Part shown: positions 62,435 to 64,000 of the stretch, piece after piece
How positions within the stretch are numbered: position 1 is the stretch's first letter
How the letters are laid out: each line of letters begins with the position of its first letter
Assembly: GCA_900318275.1 (NCBI GenBank)
Contig: ONJY01000002.1
Coordinates: 1 to 64,000 of the forward strand
Length of the DNA: 64,000 nucleotides
From: an uncultured Bacteroidales bacterium
GTDB taxonomy: Bacteria; Bacteroidota; Bacteroidia; Bacteroidales; P3
Reading direction: 5' to 3'
Notes under the pieces: generated by a model
Seen by the model: only the letters and a program-made list of their open reading frames with translations
What the model was told of the DNA's origin: nothing
Databases searched by the model: none
Translations under genes and position numbers: made by a program

Positions 62435-63379
62435 ATGACAGAAGGACTGGTCATAAGAACTACCGGCAACTGGTACAGGGTGTTGCCCGACAGCGGCGAG
62501 GCGCTGGAATGCCGCCTGCGCGGCAACTACCGCCTCCGCGGCAACAAGCAGACCAACCCTGTGGCCGTGGGCGACCGCGTGCTCTTCGAGCTGCAGGACG
62601 ACGGCACGGGGGTGATACACGACGTGCGCGACCGCCGCAACTACATCGTGCGACGCGCCACCAAGCTGTCTAAGCAGACCCACGTCATCGCCGCCAACAT
62701 CGACCTGCTGTGCGTCGTGGCCACCCTCGGCCTGCCACGCACCTCCACAGGCTTCATCGACCGCCTGCTGGTGACCGCCGAGGCCTACCACATACCGGCA
62801 TGCCTCGTCTTCAACAAGTGCGACCTGCTGGACGACCCCGACCTCCGCACCCTGCAGGACAAGGTGTCGGCAATCTACCGCGCCGCGGGCTACCCCGTAC
62901 TGGAGGTGTCGGCCCTGCGCGGCGACGGCCTCGCGGAGCTGAAGCAGACCATCGCCGGCAAGACGGTGCTCTTCAGCGGCCACAGCGGCGTGGGCAAGAG
63001 CGCCCTGCTCAACGCACTCTGTCCCGACCTCGCCCTCAAGGTCGGCGCCATCTCCGATTGGAGCCTCAAAGGACGCCACACCACCACCTTCGCCGAAATA
63101 CATCCAATCCAACTCATAACTCATAACTCCAAACTCCTAACTTACTTAATCGACACCCCCGGCATCAAGGAGTTCGGCATGGTGGACTTCAACGAGCAGG
63201 AGCTCTCGCATTTCTTCCCCGAGATGCGCGCCGTGCTGCACGGATGCCACTTCGCCAACTGCACCCACCGCCACGAACCCGGGTGCGCCGTCAAGGAGGC
63301 CGTGGAGCAAGGTCGCATCAGCGACGAGCGCTACCGCAACTACCTCAGCATCATAGAAGATACAATAAAACCACAATAA
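62435..63379 (+). CDS. rsgA: Circularly permuted ribosome-assembly GTPase RsgA
   Basis: RsgA checks the 30S decoding centre during late assembly. The 314-residue protein has an N-terminal OB domain (about 1-70) and permuted G motifs in the order G4 VFNKCDLL, G5 VSAL, G1 FSGHSGVGKS, G2 GRHTTT and G3 DTPGIKEF. The zinc finger is CHFANCTHRHEPGC. Between G2 and G3 the usual short hydrophobic link is replaced by about 12 residues encoded by a heptad array (QLITHNSKLLTYL). The reading frame is open through it. Its stop is 3 bases before marC. Confidence 0.95.
   Translation: MTEGLVIRTTGNWYRVLPDSGEALECRLRGNYRLRGNKQTNPVAVGDRVLFELQDDGTGVIHDVRDRRNYIVRRATKLSKQTHVIAANIDLLCVVATLGLPRTSTGFIDRLLVTAEAYHIPACLVFNKCDLLDDPDLRTLQDKVSAIYRAAGYPVLEVSALRGDGLAELKQTIAGKTVLFSGHSGVGKSALLNALCPDLALKVGAISDWSLKGRHTTTFAEIHPIQLITHNSKLLTYLIDTPGIKEFGMVDFNEQELSHFFPEMRAVLHGCHFANCTHRHEPGCAVKEAVEQGRISDERYRNYLSIIEDTIKPQ
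63111..63145. repeat. In-frame five-heptad array in rsgA
   Basis: The 35 bases read AACTCAT, AACTCAT, AACTCCA, AACTCCT, AACTTAC. They lie between switch-I-type GRHTTT and the G3 DTPG motif of RsgA, a region that is normally short and conserved in length. Confidence 0.9.
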
Positions 63380-63382
63380 GAT

Positions 63383-63970
63383 ATGTTACAGGCACTTAGC
63401 TTCAAGGAAATCTTCAGCACATTCCTCGTGATGTTCGCCATCATCGACATCACAGGGTCGATACCCATCTTCGTCTCCATGCGCGACAAAGGCACGAAAA
63501 TCAAGCCTTTCCAGGCCACCGGGGCGGCACTGCTGCTCTTCGTGGGCTTCTTCATCGTCGGCGACCAGCTGCTCAAGCTCTTCGGCATCGATATGCCGTC
63601 GTTCGCCGTAGCAGGCTCTGTGGTGCTCTTCATCCTAGCCTTCGAGATGATCCTGGGACGCGACATCATCAAGAACGAACCCACCTCGTCGGGAGCGAGC
63701 ATCGTGCCCATAGCCTTCCCACTGATAGCCGGACCCGGAGCCATCACGGCATTCATCTCGCTGCACGCCGAGTACGAGACCGTCAACATCATGATCGGCC
63801 TCGCCGTCAACATCGTCATCGACTTCTTCGTGCTACGCCACCTCGACAAGATAACCCACTGGCTGGGACAGGACATCATCTACGTGCTGCGCAAGTTCTT
63901 CGGCGTCATACTCCTGGCTATGGCGGTGAAACTCTTTGCAGGCAACATCATGGCTATCTTCCACGGCTGA
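63383..63970 (+). CDS. MarC-family integral membrane protein
   Basis: The 195-residue protein has six hydrophobic spans and the MarC signature FLVMFAIIDITGSIPIFVSM at the N-terminus. SSGASIVPIAFPLIAGPGAITAFI follows in the middle. The family (UPF0056) is conserved but its transport role is not established; the older link to multiple antibiotic resistance has been questioned. It lies 3 bases after rsgA and is probably co-transcribed. Confidence 0.9.
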   Translation: MLQALSFKEIFSTFLVMFAIIDITGSIPIFVSMRDKGTKIKPFQATGAALLLFVGFFIVGDQLLKLFGIDMPSFAVAGSVVLFILAFEMILGRDIIKNEPTSSGASIVPIAFPLIAGPGAITAFISLHAEYETVNIMIGLAVNIVIDFFVLRHLDKITHWLGQDIIYVLRKFFGVILLAMAVKLFAGNIMAIFHG

Positions 63971-64000
63971 ACCGACAACATAACGGCATAAACAGAAAAA

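Overview
The window is a 64 kb chromosomal segment from a member of the phylum Bacteroidota, order Bacteroidales by gene content. Evidence: several promoters carry the Bacteroidota -7 box TAnnTTTG, three of them with a TTTG about 20 bases upstream. Two secreted proteins end in type IX secretion sorting domains. Signature families include DUF2795, DUF5606, DUF2520, a SurA-type PpiD and an LptF permease. The ribosomal gene order lacks tuf after fusA. The ribosomal part and 39-43 kb look less GC-rich than 16-34 kb and 52-63 kb. I see no tRNA, rRNA, insertion sequence, prophage or CRISPR array.

Layout. 1-15.4 kb (minus): one uninterrupted str-S10-spc ribosomal cluster, rpsL-rpsG-fusA-rpsJ-rplC-D-W-B-rpsS-rplV-rpsC-rplP-rpmC-rpsQ-rplN-X-E-rpsN-H-rplF-R-rpsE-rpmD-rplO-secY-map-infA-rpmJ-rpsM. 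It starts at a good promoter near 15.47 kb and is cut by the window edge inside rpsM. 15.7-16.5 kb (minus): a 43-residue lipoprotein plus a SprT-like metalloprotein. 16.6-30.1 kb (plus): M1 aminopeptidase with a T9SS tail, barrel protein, rbfA, LolC/E-type permease, cysS, lipoprotein, inner-membrane protein, porin, PHP phosphatase, and a 1002-residue T9SS adhesin-like protein closed by a strong terminator. 30.1-35.2 kb (minus): five-gene operon sirtuin, membrane protein, Ig-like lipoprotein, flippase, fabD. 35.5-39.2 kb (minus): a PorE-like OmpA protein with an unknown membrane partner, and ackA. 39.3-47.1 kb (minus): TatD, DUF2520, DUF2795, PduO, NifU-C, ApbC, TlpA, S41 protease, Nudix and a Ser/Arg-His-rich protein. 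47.2-51.7 kb: metG, lipoproteins, DUF5606. 51.9-62.1 kb (minus): an envelope and pyrimidine run, cdd, ppiD, M23, dxr, rseP, lptF, pyrK, pyrD, BadF kinase. 62.4-64 kb (plus): rsgA and marC.

The genes are mostly housekeeping: translation, envelope assembly (SecY, LptF, LolC/E-like, PpiD, RseP, M23, flippase), Fe-S carriers, isoprenoid, pyrimidine and fatty-acid steps. The most unusual signal is not a gene. At least seven loci, plus two looser ones, carry heptanucleotide arrays that are almost always exactly five units (35 bp) long, with different unit sequences at each locus. They lie in intergenic gaps, over the rbfA start codon, and in frame inside rsgA, an FtsX-family gene and a BadF-family kinase. 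A second repeat class has a CTCCGTAGG core. It includes a 34-bp element upstream of three plus-strand promoters and a pair of copies that now encode the N-terminus of a porin precursor.
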